Below, piece by piece: positions 5,301 to 5,421 of a DNA stretch of 5,421 nt (position 1 is the stretch's first letter; every line of letters begins with the position of its first letter). This DNA comes from Bacteroidota bacterium. Its GTDB lineage: Bacteria; Bacteroidota; Rhodothermia; Rhodothermales; Bin80. The notes beneath the pieces are model-generated. The model made no database searches. It saw nothing but the letters and a program-made list of their open reading frames with translations, and was not told the origin of the DNA. The position numbers were made by a program, and so were the translations under genes. Where the stretch lies: positions 1 to 5,421 of the forward strand of contig JAPPBZ010000215.1 in NCBI GenBank assembly GCA_026702635.1. The letters are read 5' to 3'.

Positions 5301-5421
5301 ATGGGAAACAAAATTATACTTGTGTGGATCTGCTCCCTGATTACGCTGTGTGCGACAGCGGCGCAGCCAAGCCCAGACACATTAAGTGTTGATCTCAAGA
5401 TGGTCCTTCAGGAGACGGCAG
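5301..5421 (+). CDS. Exported protein, N-terminal fragment (continues beyond window)
   Basis: Forty codons are visible from the ATG at 5301 to the window edge. The start MGNKIILVWICSLITLC is a typical Sec signal peptide: one Lys, a hydrophobic core of about 13 residues, then ATAA before a Gln. Cleavage before Gln (ATAA-QPSPDTLS) is common for exported Bacteroidota proteins. No lipobox is evident near the end of the core: C17 is followed by ATAAQ, and the residues before it (LITL) do not end in the Gly/Ala/Ser usually found before the lipoprotein cysteine. The mature start (DTLSVDLKMVLQETA) resembles the opening of TolC-type outer-membrane efflux proteins, but too little is visible to claim that. 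It begins 8 nt after the final stop of the gluQ-like gene, so the two are likely co-transcribed. Confidence 0.7.
   Translation, partial: MGNKIILVWICSLITLCATAAQPSPDTLSVDLKMVLQETA

Noticed and set aside
1..5421. Reassignment of TGA as a sense codon in this organism
   Set aside because: The bactofilin and AtpI-like genes both end at TGA at the expected family lengths, and the gluQ-like gene ends in TGA as well.

Overview
The window reads as chromosomal housekeeping DNA from a member of the Bacteroidota/FCB assemblage, most likely a Rhodothermales- or Balneola-like lineage. This is inference from three things. The F-ATPase subunit a carries a signal peptide and a large extra N-terminal periplasmic domain, as is usual in that group. 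Ribosome-binding sites are mostly weak or absent. The only convincing promoter-like box (TATATTTG) fits the Bacteroidota -7 consensus TAnnTTTG. I see no phage genes, insertion sequences, CRISPR array or RNA gene.

Layout. Positions 1-2766, minus strand, hold one likely operon. In transcription order it runs: bactofilin, AtpZ-type two-helix protein, AtpI-like three-helix protein, F-ATPase subunit a (atpB), subunit c (atpE), and the start of subunit b (atpF, cut by the window edge). Genes overlap (bactofilin/AtpZ by about 29 nt; AtpI-like/atpB share a base in TGATG) or are tightly packed. Positions 2767-2992 are non-coding: a candidate promoter for the operon on one side, and a hairpin just past the end of the next gene pair on the other. 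Positions 2993-4235, minus strand, hold a DUF721/DciA-like protein followed by a membrane-anchored M23 (LytM) peptidase.

From 4267 the plus strand carries a glutamyl-Q-tRNA(Asp) synthetase-like gene (gluQ), divergent from the DUF721 gene. It is interrupted by one in-frame TGA at codon 120, and homology continues in the same frame on the far side. Eight bases after its final stop begins an exported protein of which only 40 codons are visible.

How the genes work together. AtpB, AtpE and AtpF form the proton channel, rotor and peripheral stalk of ATP synthase. The AtpZ and AtpI-like proteins are the usual small accessory membrane proteins encoded ahead of subunit a. Bactofilin and a transmembrane M23 peptidase as neighbours suggest a cytoskeleton-guided cell-wall hydrolase module, here placed directly beside the ATP synthase operon. 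The most unusual single observation is the TGA: it falls exactly on the second cysteine of the CxC zinc-ligand pair of GluQ. A nonsense mutation or sequence error is the simplest reading.
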